NCBI GenBank assembly: GCA_013041995.1
Contig: JABDRA010000503.1
Location: 1-7,182 of the forward strand
DNA: 7,182 bases
Direction: 5' to 3'
Source: Anderseniella sp.
Lineage (GTDB): Bacteria > Pseudomonadota > Alphaproteobacteria > Rhizobiales > Aestuariivirgaceae
The translations under genes were made by a program, and so were the position numbers. The notes under the pieces were generated by a model, which was not told the DNA's origin, ran no database searches, and saw only the letters and a list, made by a program, of their open reading frames with translations. Below, piece by piece: positions 1-3,943 of this stretch (its first letter is position 1; each line of letters begins with the position of its first letter).

Positions 1-136
1 GGTCATGCCCGGCGACAACATCAAGATGGTCGTCACCCTCATCAATCCCATCGCCATGGAACAGGGCCTGCGCTTCGCCATCCGCGAAGGCGGCCGTACC
101 GTGGGCGCGGGGGTGGTGGCGAAGGTGATTGAATAG
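1..136 (+). CDS. tuf: Elongation factor Tu, C-terminal fragment (5' end outside window)
   Basis: The frame beginning at base 2 reads VMPGDNIKMVVTLINPIAME, then EQGLRFAIREGGRTVGAGVV and AKVIE, and stops at TAG 134-136. This is the near-invariant C-terminal end of EF-Tu domain 3, including the LRFAIREGGRTVGAGVV block that contributes to aminoacyl-tRNA and EF-Ts contacts. EF-Tu is the cytoplasmic GTPase that delivers aminoacyl-tRNA to the ribosomal A site. Only 44 of about 395 residues are present, so the GTPase domain cannot be inspected. The gene lies 46 bases upstream of tRNA-Trp, the usual order in alphaproteobacteria, where one tuf copy precedes trnW-secE-nusG. Third codon positions are strongly G/C (38 of 44 by my count), including a run of GTG, GCG and GGG codons near the end, which differs from the more T/A-ending genes downstream. 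Identification is secure; whether another tuf copy exists cannot be told. Confidence 0.97.
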   Translation, partial: VMPGDNIKMVVTLINPIAMEQGLRFAIREGGRTVGAGVVAKVIE

Positions 137-182
137 CCCATGTGTCGGCGAGGCGCGGGAAGATGGTCGCGTCAACAGAATT

Positions 183-258
183 AGGCCAGTAGCTCAATTG
201 GTAGAGCGGCGGTCTCCAAAACCGCAGGTCGGGGGTTCGAGACCCTCCGCCCCTGCCA
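183..258 (+). tRNA. tRNA-Trp, anticodon CCA, with mispaired acceptor stem
   Basis: A 76-base cloverleaf can be drawn by hand. The D stem is GCTC 192-195 with GAGC 204-207. The anticodon stem is GCGGT 209-213 with ACCGC 221-225, and the loop CTCCAAA 214-220 places anticodon CCA at 216-218. The T stem is GGGGG 231-235 with CCCTC 243-247 (one G-U), around loop TTCGAGA. Discriminator G255 is the tryptophan identity base, and CCA is encoded at 256-258. The acceptor stem is odd: AGGCCAG 183-189 faces CGCCCCT 248-254, which pairs at 1:72, 2:71, 3:70 and 7:66 but gives C-C, C-C and A-G at 4:69, 5:68 and 6:67. Everything else looks like a working tRNA, in the normal place between tuf and secE. It may be a damaged, hybrid or misassembled copy. 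Identity as tRNA-Trp is firm; functionality is uncertain. Confidence 0.93.
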
Positions 259-274
259 CCGGGAAAACAACAGA

Positions 275-297
275 CTGCCAGCCAGTAAGGCTGGCGG
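275..297 (+). repeat. Hairpin between tRNA-Trp and secE
   Basis: GCCAGCC 277-283 and GGCTGGC 289-295 are perfect inverted repeats around the loop AGTAA. The stem extends outward by a U-G and a C-G pair (276:296, 275:297). It sits 16 bases after the tRNA CCA end and 18 bases before the secE start. No T-run follows on the + strand, where the next bases are AAAGAG, so it does not look like an intrinsic terminator. A plausible inference is a stabilising or processing structure at the 5' end of the secE message after the tRNA is cut out. Confidence 0.55.
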
Positions 298-315
298 AAA
301 GAGTGAAACAGGAAT

Positions 316-510
316 ATGGCAAAGACCAACCCGTTTGAGTTTATTCAACAGGTCCGTCAGGAAACCGCGAAGGTTACCTGGCCAACCCGGCGTGAAACCA
401 TCATCACCACAATCATGGTGTTGATACTCTCGGCTGCTGCTGCTCTGTTTTTTCTGGGCGTAGATGCGATTTTGAAATGGGTTGTCGATCTGATCCTCTT
501 CAGATCCTGA
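316..510 (+). CDS. secE: Preprotein translocase subunit SecE
   Basis: This encodes 64 residues, the short single-span form of SecE usual in alphaproteobacteria. SecE is the inner-membrane subunit that clamps and stabilises SecY in the SecYEG protein export channel. Residues 1-27 are the cytoplasmic amphipathic part, with the family signature VRQETAKVTWPTRRET. Residues from about 29 to 49 (IITTIMVLILSAAAALFFLG) form the transmembrane helix, followed by a short hydrophobic tail ending in FRS. No cleavable signal is expected. The ATG at 316 is preceded by AGGA at 310-313, a rather close spacing of two bases, and the product begins MAKTNPFEF as in relatives. It lies 57 bases after tRNA-Trp and 25 bases before nusG, the conserved secE-nusG pair, so the two are very probably co-transcribed. 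Confidence 0.96.
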   Translation: MAKTNPFEFIQQVRQETAKVTWPTRRETIITTIMVLILSAAAALFFLGVDAILKWVVDLILFRS

Positions 511-535
511 GCAGGCTGATCGGCGGGAGCGCAAT

Positions 536-1066
536 ATGACTAAGCGGTGGTACATCGTCCACGCCTACTCGAATTTCGAGAAGAAAGTGGCGGAATCGAT
601 CAAGGAGCAGGCGGCCATCAAGGGCCTCGGTGACTTGTTTGATGAAGTTCTGGTGCCGACAGAAGAAGTTGTCGAAATGCGCCGTGGCCGCAAGGTTCAG
701 TCCGAGCGTCGTTTCTTTCCCGGCTATGTGCTGGTGAAGATGGATATGACGGATGAGGCGTATCACCTCATCAAGAACACACCGAAAGTGACCGGCTTTC
801 TGGGGCACGACAACAAGCCCATGCCGATTACCGAGGACGAGGCGACCCGCATCCTGAGCCAGGTTCAGGAAGGTGTTGAGCGCCCACGGCCAACCATCAT
901 GTTTGAGGTTGGCGAACAGGTACGTGTTGCCGAAGGCCCGTTTGCGTCCTTCAACGGTCTTGTCGAAGACGTTGATGAGGAACGCGCCAGGCTCAAGGTG
1001 GCGGTTTCGATTTTTGGCCGGGCAACCCCGGTTGAGCTGGAATTCGGTCAGGTGGAGAAACTTTAA
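536..1066 (+). CDS. nusG: Transcription termination/antitermination factor NusG
   Basis: The 176-residue product has the standard bacterial NusG length. The NGN domain occupies about residues 3-115: RWYIVHAYSNFEKKVAESI at the start, RRFFPGYVLVKMDM in the RNA polymerase-contacting core, and LIKNTPKVTGFLG after it. The KOW domain occupies about 122-176, with FEVGEQVRVAEGPFASFNG and the ending ELEFGQVEKL. NusG binds the beta' clamp helices and beta gate loop to suppress pausing, and its KOW domain binds Rho or ribosomal protein S10, linking transcription to termination or translation. GGGAG at 525-529 lies six bases before the ATG, a good ribosome binding site. The neighbours are secE 25 bases upstream and rplK 124 bases downstream. 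Nothing is truncated or unusual. The same cluster encodes its partner RpoB. Confidence 0.97.
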   Translation: MTKRWYIVHAYSNFEKKVAESIKEQAAIKGLGDLFDEVLVPTEEVVEMRRGRKVQSERRFFPGYVLVKMDMTDEAYHLIKNTPKVTGFLGHDNKPMPITEDEATRILSQVQEGVERPRPTIMFEVGEQVRVAEGPFASFNGLVEDVDEERARLKVAVSIFGRATPVELEFGQVEKL

Positions 1067-1190
1067 AAGGTTTCACTGTCTGCACCGTGTAACGGTGGGA
1101 GGCTGACAGGTGTCGCAACCTGAAATCCGGACCACTAACCTCTAATGCCTCAATCGCCGCAAGCGGTGTGAAAGGCGAGGGAAATGTAAA
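1067..1190 (+). promoter_or_regulatory. Structured nusG-rplK gap, candidate L1 autoregulatory leader
   Basis: This 124-base gap holds a two-part stem. GGTGG 1094-1098 pairs with CCACT 1132-1136 (one G-U), and CAGGT 1107-1111 pairs with ACCTG 1118-1122 around loop GTCGCA. The two helices are separated by an asymmetric internal loop (GAGGCTGA on one side, AAATCCGGA on the other). In E. coli, ribosomal protein L1 represses the L11-L1 message by binding a leader structure that mimics its 23S rRNA site, and a helix–internal loop–helix in this position fits that role. That this is the L1 site is an inference. No convincing -35/-10 promoter was seen in the gap. A strong Shine-Dalgarno GAGGG lies at 1177-1181, nine bases before rplK. 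Confidence 0.45.
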
Positions 1191-1622
1191 ATGGCGAAGA
1201 AAGTTCTCGGCTATATCAAGCTGCAAATTCCGGCAGGGCAGGCCAACCCGTCCCCGCCGGTAGGCCCCGCTCTTGGTCAGCGCGGTCTGAATATCATGGA
1301 ATTCTGCAAAGCGTTCAATGCTGCGACCCAGCAGGCTGAACCAGGCTCACCGATCCCGGTCGTCATTACTGCCTTCCAGGACAAGTCTTTCACCTTCGAA
1401 ATGAAGACGCCGCCTGCGTCTTTCTTCCTCAAGAAGGCTGCAAAGATCAAGGCTGGTCATTCTGAAACCGGCAGAGGCGACTTTATCGGCAAGGTCACGC
1501 GCGCTCAGTTACGTGAAATTGCGGAGAAGAAAATGGTTGATCTCAACGCGCGCGACCTCGACGCAGCAGAAAAGATCATCGCAGGTTCAGCCAGGTCAAT
1601 GGGCCTGGAAGTGGTAGGATAA
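1191..1622 (+). CDS. rplK: 50S ribosomal protein L11
   Basis: This encodes 143 residues, the usual length. L11 binds the GTPase-associated centre of 23S rRNA (helices 43-44) and contacts EF-G, EF-Tu, release factors and RelA; it is the thiostrepton-site protein. The N-terminal domain (about 1-70) carries the proline-rich PPVGPALGQ at residues 22-30, then RGLNIMEFCKAFNA and IPVVITAFQDKSFTFEMKTP. The C-terminal rRNA-binding domain (about 71-143) carries PASFFLKKAAKIKAGH and ends IAGSARSMGLEVVG. The ATG at 1191 follows a GAGGG ribosome binding site, and the product starts MAKKVLGYIKLQIPAG as expected. The stop codon is only 5 bases before the rplA start, and the rplA ribosome binding site (AGGA 1616-1619) lies inside the last rplK codons. 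The pair is therefore probably translationally coupled. Confidence 0.97.
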   Translation: MAKKVLGYIKLQIPAGQANPSPPVGPALGQRGLNIMEFCKAFNAATQQAEPGSPIPVVITAFQDKSFTFEMKTPPASFFLKKAAKIKAGHSETGRGDFIGKVTRAQLREIAEKKMVDLNARDLDAAEKIIAGSARSMGLEVVG

Positions 1623-1627
1623 GTATC

Positions 1628-2326
1628 ATGGCAAAAAAGGGAAAAAGGTATTCCAAGGCTGCCGAAGGTATCGACCGCGACAAGCTCTACAGTGCTGCTG
1701 AAGCGGTAAAGATGGTCAAAGACGGCGCCGTTGCAAAGTTTGATGAAACCATTGAACTGGCGATGAACCTCGGCGTTGATCCACGCCACGCTGACCAGAT
1801 GGTCCGCGGTGTTGTGGCTCTGCCTGCCGGTACGGGCCGTGATGTTCGCGTTGCAGTATTTGCACGCGATGCCAAGGCTGATGAAGCCAGGGAAGCCGGA
1901 GCCGACATCGTCGGCGCGGAAGAGCTGGTCGAGAAAGTCCAGAAAGGCGATATCGACTTTGATCGTGCCATCGCCACACCGGACATGATGCCTCTGGTAG
2001 GCCGCCTCGGCAAAGTGCTGGGTCCGCGCAACCTGATGCCGAACCCCAAGGTTGGCACCGTGACACCGGATGTTGCCGGCGCAGTCAAGGCAGCCAAGGG
2101 TGGTTCAGTGGAGTTTCGCGTCGAAAAAGCCGGCATTGTTCATGCCGGCGTCGGCAAGGCGAGTTTCAAGGAAGAACAACTGCTTGAAAACGTTAAGGCA
2201 TTTATTGATGCCGTCTCCCGGGCCAAACCATCAGGGTCCAAGGGTACGTATATCAAGCGTGTTTCTGTTTCGTCGACAATGGGCCCCGGCCTGAAAATCG
2301 ACGTTGCGTCCGTGTCCGGCGAGTAG
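1628..2326 (+). CDS. rplA: 50S ribosomal protein L1
   Basis: This encodes 232 residues, a typical bacterial L1. L1 forms the mobile stalk of the large subunit, binds 23S rRNA helices 76-78 and helps release deacylated tRNA from the E site; in enterobacteria it also represses its own operon. The signature stretch GRLGKVLGPRNLMPNPKVGT in domain II is intact, as are the N-terminal MAKKGKRYSKAAEGID and the C-terminal domain I return segment with SSTMGPGLKIDVASV. Domain I uses both termini, and domain II is about residues 68-159. Translation starts at the ATG five bases after the rplK stop, with AGGA 1616-1619 eight bases upstream. A 397-base non-coding stretch follows the gene, so it appears to close the rplK-rplA translation unit. 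Confidence 0.97.
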   Translation: MAKKGKRYSKAAEGIDRDKLYSAAEAVKMVKDGAVAKFDETIELAMNLGVDPRHADQMVRGVVALPAGTGRDVRVAVFARDAKADEAREAGADIVGAEELVEKVQKGDIDFDRAIATPDMMPLVGRLGKVLGPRNLMPNPKVGTVTPDVAGAVKAAKGGSVEFRVEKAGIVHAGVGKASFKEEQLLENVKAFIDAVSRAKPSGSKGTYIKRVSVSSTMGPGLKIDVASVSGE

Positions 2327-2352
2327 CCGAACCATATGACGTGCAAGAGTTG

Positions 2353-2409
2353 CCGTCTGATCTGAGAGTTTATTTCGGGTCTGACGGTTGGACCAGGCAA
2401 CTGGTCCAA
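2353..2409 (+). repeat. Two back-to-back hairpins just after rplA
   Basis: The first stem pairs 2353-2362 with 2378-2387 (ten positions, one U-U mismatch and one wobble). The second directly abuts it: TTGGACCAG 2388-2396 and CTGGTCCAA 2401-2409 pair perfectly for nine bases around a GCAA loop, a stable GNRA tetraloop. GG 2386-2387 could alternatively extend the second stem by pairing with CC 2411-2412 across a bulged A, so the two helices compete slightly. No U-run follows. They may protect the 3' end of the rplA message or form the upstream part of the rplJ leader. Confidence 0.6.
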
Positions 2410-2645
2410 ACCTGTCCGAGATTGCAGGCGTCATGTTTGATCGCATGACTTAAACGCCAAGTTTTGGCAGCCCGTATGAGATAGGTGTTCAAAAGGTTTT
2501 GCTGTGTGACTGAGTGTTTTATCAGTCGGTTTTCAGCAAGTCAGTTTGAACCCTCAGTGATCTGAACCACCGGAAATTTTGGTGGGGAGGAGGACAGGCA
2601 AGTGGAGTGCCGTTTGTTTCAGGCACTGCATCTCGCCGACAAGGC

Positions 2646-2706
2646 CGGTTGCAGCGCTGTTTGACACAAATGGTTTCGTGCAACCGCCCGGACCTCAAAA
2701 TCCGGG
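2646..2706 (+). promoter_or_regulatory. rplJ-proximal leader hairpins next to the ribosome binding site
   Basis: CGGTTGCA 2646-2653 pairs perfectly with TGCAACCG 2679-2686. Inside it, beyond an asymmetric internal loop, CTGTTTG 2657-2663 pairs with CAAATGG 2667-2673 (two wobbles) around a three-base loop. Immediately downstream CCCGGA 2687-2692 pairs with TCCGGG 2701-2706 around CCTCAAAA. This second hairpin ends six bases before the GGAG of the rplJ ribosome binding site, so folding or protein binding here could control initiation. It has no U-tract and is not an intrinsic terminator. Assignment as the L10 target is inferred from position and shape. Confidence 0.5.
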
Positions 2707-2712
2707 TAAACT

Positions 2713-2726
2713 GGAGAGAGCTAGTG
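2713..2726 (+). promoter_or_regulatory. Ribosome binding site that fixes the rplJ GTG start
   Basis: GGAGAGAG at 2713-2720 precedes GTG 2724-2726, with seven bases between GGAG and the start codon. The frame is open upstream to another GTG at 2607, but only the 2724 start has a proper Shine-Dalgarno sequence and yields the conserved L10 N-terminus beginning DRAEKK. Confidence 0.85.
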
Positions 2727-3242
2727 GATAGAGCAGAAAAAAAGACGCTCGTCGCAACTCTCAACACCGTTTTCAAGGAAACCGGTGTTGTGGTGGTGAC
2801 CCACAATCTCGGCCTGACAGTTCCGCAGATCAATGACCTGCGTAAAAAGATGGCAGAGGCCGGCGGGGCAATGAAAGTTGCCAAGAACCGTCTGGCAAAA
2901 CTTGCTCTTGAAGGCACTGATGCCGCCGGTATCGCAGACCTGTTCACGGGTCCAACCATGTTGTCCTACTCGGATGACCCGGTTGCAGCGCCGAAGATCG
3001 TCGCGAATTTCGCCAAGGGCAATGACAAACTTGTCGTTCTAGGTGGAGTGCTGGGATCTACGGTTCTGGATGCCAATGGTGTCAAGGCACTTGCTGACCT
3101 GCCGTCGCTCGATGAGCTGCGGGCGAAGCTTGTGGGTATGATCCAGACGCCGGCCACCCGTATCGCGGGTGTTACGCAGGCGCCTGCCGGTCAGCTCGCA
3201 CGGGTTATCAAGGCCTATGCTGACAAGGGAGAAGCGGCTTGA
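2724..3242 (+). CDS. rplJ: 50S ribosomal protein L10
   Basis: From the GTG at 2724 the product is 172 residues (initiator then DRAEKKTLVATLNTVFKETG), the length typical of alphaproteobacterial L10. L10 is the base of the ribosomal stalk. Its N-terminal domain binds 23S rRNA beside L11, and its C-terminal helix carries L7/L12 dimers. Visible family features are the GLTVPQINDLRKKM helix, the rRNA-binding MKVAKNRLAKLAL, and the C-terminal segment IAGVTQAPAGQLARVIKAYA for L7/L12. With L7/L12 it commonly represses its own message, which suits the long structured leader upstream. A start at 2607 would add 39 residues with no resemblance to L10 and would translate leader hairpins, so it is not used. 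rplL follows after 54 bases. Confidence 0.95.
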   Translation: MDRAEKKTLVATLNTVFKETGVVVVTHNLGLTVPQINDLRKKMAEAGGAMKVAKNRLAKLALEGTDAAGIADLFTGPTMLSYSDDPVAAPKIVANFAKGNDKLVVLGGVLGSTVLDANGVKALADLPSLDELRAKLVGMIQTPATRIAGVTQAPAGQLARVIKAYADKGEAA

Positions 3243-3266
3243 TTGGCCGTGTCCAAACACTGAACT

Positions 3267-3276
3267 GGTTTAAACC
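3267..3276 (+). repeat. Perfect 10-base palindrome in the rplJ-rplL gap
   Basis: GGTTTAAACC at 3267-3276 is fully self-complementary and lies 20 bases before the rplL start. It is too short to form a stable hairpin with a loop, so it may be chance. The 54-base gap otherwise shows only a small GTGT/ACAC stem (3249-3260) and an A-rich run before the start codon. Confidence 0.3.
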
Positions 3277-3296
3277 GTAATACGAAAGACGAAAAA

Positions 3297-3674
3297 ATGG
3301 CTGATCTTGCTAAAATTGTAGACGACCTGTCGAACCTGACAGTTATGGAAGCTGCTGAGCTTTCCAAAATGCTTGAAGAAAAATGGGGCGTATCCGCTGC
3401 TGCTCCCGTTGCCGTTGCTGTCGCCGGTGGCGCAGCCGGTGGCGAAGCTGCCGCAGAAGCCAAAGACGACTTTGACGTTGTTCTTGAAGCCATCGGCGAC
3501 AAGAAAATCGAAGTCATCAAGGAAGTACGCGCCATCACCGGCCTGGGCCTGAAGGAAGCCAAGGACCTGGTTGAAGGCGCCCCGAAAAACGTCAAGGAAG
3601 CTTGCCCGAAGGCAGAAGCTGAAGAACTTCAGAAGAAGCTCGAAGCTGCTGGTGCCAAGGTCTCGCTCAAGTAA
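3297..3674 (+). CDS. rplL: 50S ribosomal protein L7/L12
   Basis: This encodes 125 residues. L7/L12 is the multicopy, flexible stalk protein that recruits and stimulates translational GTPases. Residues 1-32 form the helical dimerisation and L10-binding domain (MADLAKIVDDLSNLTVMEAA to EKWGVS). Residues about 33-56 are the Ala/Gly/Val-rich hinge. Residues 57-125 form the globular factor-binding domain, with FDVVLEAIGDKKIEVIKEVR and the hallmark TGLGLKEAKDLVEGAPK, ending KLEAAGAKVSLK. All expected parts are present. The start codon is preceded by an A-rich stretch (GACGAAAAA) with no clear Shine-Dalgarno sequence, which is notable for a protein made in excess over L10. Initiation may depend on A-rich, S1-type recognition; that is inference. 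It is followed by a 269-base gap before rpoB. Confidence 0.97.
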   Translation: MADLAKIVDDLSNLTVMEAAELSKMLEEKWGVSAAAPVAVAVAGGAAGGEAAAEAKDDFDVVLEAIGDKKIEVIKEVRAITGLGLKEAKDLVEGAPKNVKEACPKAEAEELQKKLEAAGAKVSLK

Positions 3675-3699
3675 GCGGTACGACGACAAATTCCGGCGC

Positions 3700-3745
3700 G
3701 GGAGAAACCGCGTGGAGGCCATCAAGGTCTGGCAAGGTTTCTCCC
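3700..3745 (+). repeat. 10-bp perfect inverted repeat after rplL
   Basis: GGGAGAAACC 3700-3709 is the exact reverse complement of GGTTTCTCCC 3736-3745. The 26-base interior can form a small second stem, GGCC 3717-3720 with GGTC 3726-3729. The bases after the stem are CACCGG, with no T-run, so it is an RNA hairpin or processing site rather than an obvious intrinsic terminator. Confidence 0.65.
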
Positions 3746-3893
3746 CACCGGTTCTGCTCTCCGGCATGATGCGGTATGCAGAAAACATGAGTGAGGCGTT
3801 GGGGCGGTTTTCCGTGCGGTCTGTTTCAGTTCTTTTGAGGGAATTGAAATTCAAAGATTGCCCGGCAAGCCGCCGCTCTGGCTTGATTGAATT

Positions 3894-3923
3894 GCTCTTT
3901 AGCCCGTCCCTGGGCGTGAGAGC
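3894..3923 (+). repeat. Two-tier hairpin immediately upstream of rpoB
   Basis: GCTCT 3894-3898 pairs with AGAGC 3919-3923. Across a symmetric internal loop (TTA opposite GTG), GCCC 3902-3905 pairs with GGGC 3912-3915. It ends nine bases before the AAGGA ribosome binding site of rpoB at 3933-3937. It could influence rpoB initiation or mark a processing site; the function is unknown. Confidence 0.45.
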
Positions 3924-3943
3924 CAAAATGCGAAGGAACAGAA

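Larger units (their letters stand above)
2327..2723 (+). promoter_or_regulatory. Long structured rplA-rplJ leader (candidate L10-L7/L12 autoregulatory region)
   Basis: These 397 bases contain no supportable gene. They hold a series of inverted repeats: 2353-2387, 2388-2409, 2430-2449, 2456-2468, 2508-2527, 2567-2585, 2606-2627, 2646-2686 and 2687-2706. In several bacteria the L10-(L7/L12) complex binds the rplJ leader and represses translation, and position and structure here fit such a leader (the L10 leader class in RNA family collections). No intrinsic terminator with a proper U-tract was found. The nearest is the 6-bp hairpin GACTGA 2508-2513 with TCAGTC 2522-2527, followed by GGTTTT. No promoter with two good hexamers was found either. 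Which helix L10 would bind cannot be decided by eye. Confidence 0.6.
3675..3943 (+). promoter_or_regulatory. Structured rplL-rpoB intergenic region
   Basis: No gene is supportable in these 269 bases. They hold three clear inverted repeats: a 10-bp perfect stem at 3700-3745, a 9-bp stem at 3824-3849, and a two-tier hairpin at 3894-3923 just before the rpoB ribosome binding site. In E. coli the equivalent gap carries a partial attenuator and an RNase III cleavage site that set the lower expression of rpoBC relative to rplJL. A similar role here is inferred from position only. None of the stems is followed by a strong U-tract, and no good promoter hexamer pair was seen. Confidence 0.5.

Noticed and set aside
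259..315. Integrated-element attachment site downstream of the tRNA
   Set aside because: tRNA 3' ends are common integration sites, but only 57 bases separate the tRNA from secE, with no integrase gene and no repeat of the tRNA end in the window.
181..555. 124-codon minus-strand frame across tRNA-Trp and secE
   Set aside because: It covers a tRNA and an intact secE on the other strand, and its product has no family-like features.
2336..2365. Nine-residue leader ORF MTCKSCRLI after rplA
   Set aside because: There is no ribosome binding site, its end runs into the 5' arm of the first hairpin, and so short a frame is expected by chance.
2433..2453. Six-residue ORF MFDRMT in the rplA-rplJ gap
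   Set aside because: Too short and without a clear ribosome binding site; it coincides with a small stem instead.
2508..2534. 6-bp hairpin followed by GGTTTT as a terminator
   Set aside because: The stem is short and A/T-containing, and the T-run is only four bases after GG. At best it is a weak pause site.
2661..2666. Perfect TTGACA, a possible -35 box before rplJ
   Set aside because: At 16-18 bases downstream the sequence is C-rich (around ACCGCC) with no -10-like hexamer, and the motif lies in the terminal part of a leader hairpin.
2607..2723. Upstream in-frame GTG that would extend L10 by 39 residues
   Set aside because: The extension resembles no L10 N-terminus and would translate leader hairpins. 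The GTG at 2724 has a good ribosome binding site and gives the expected 172 residues.
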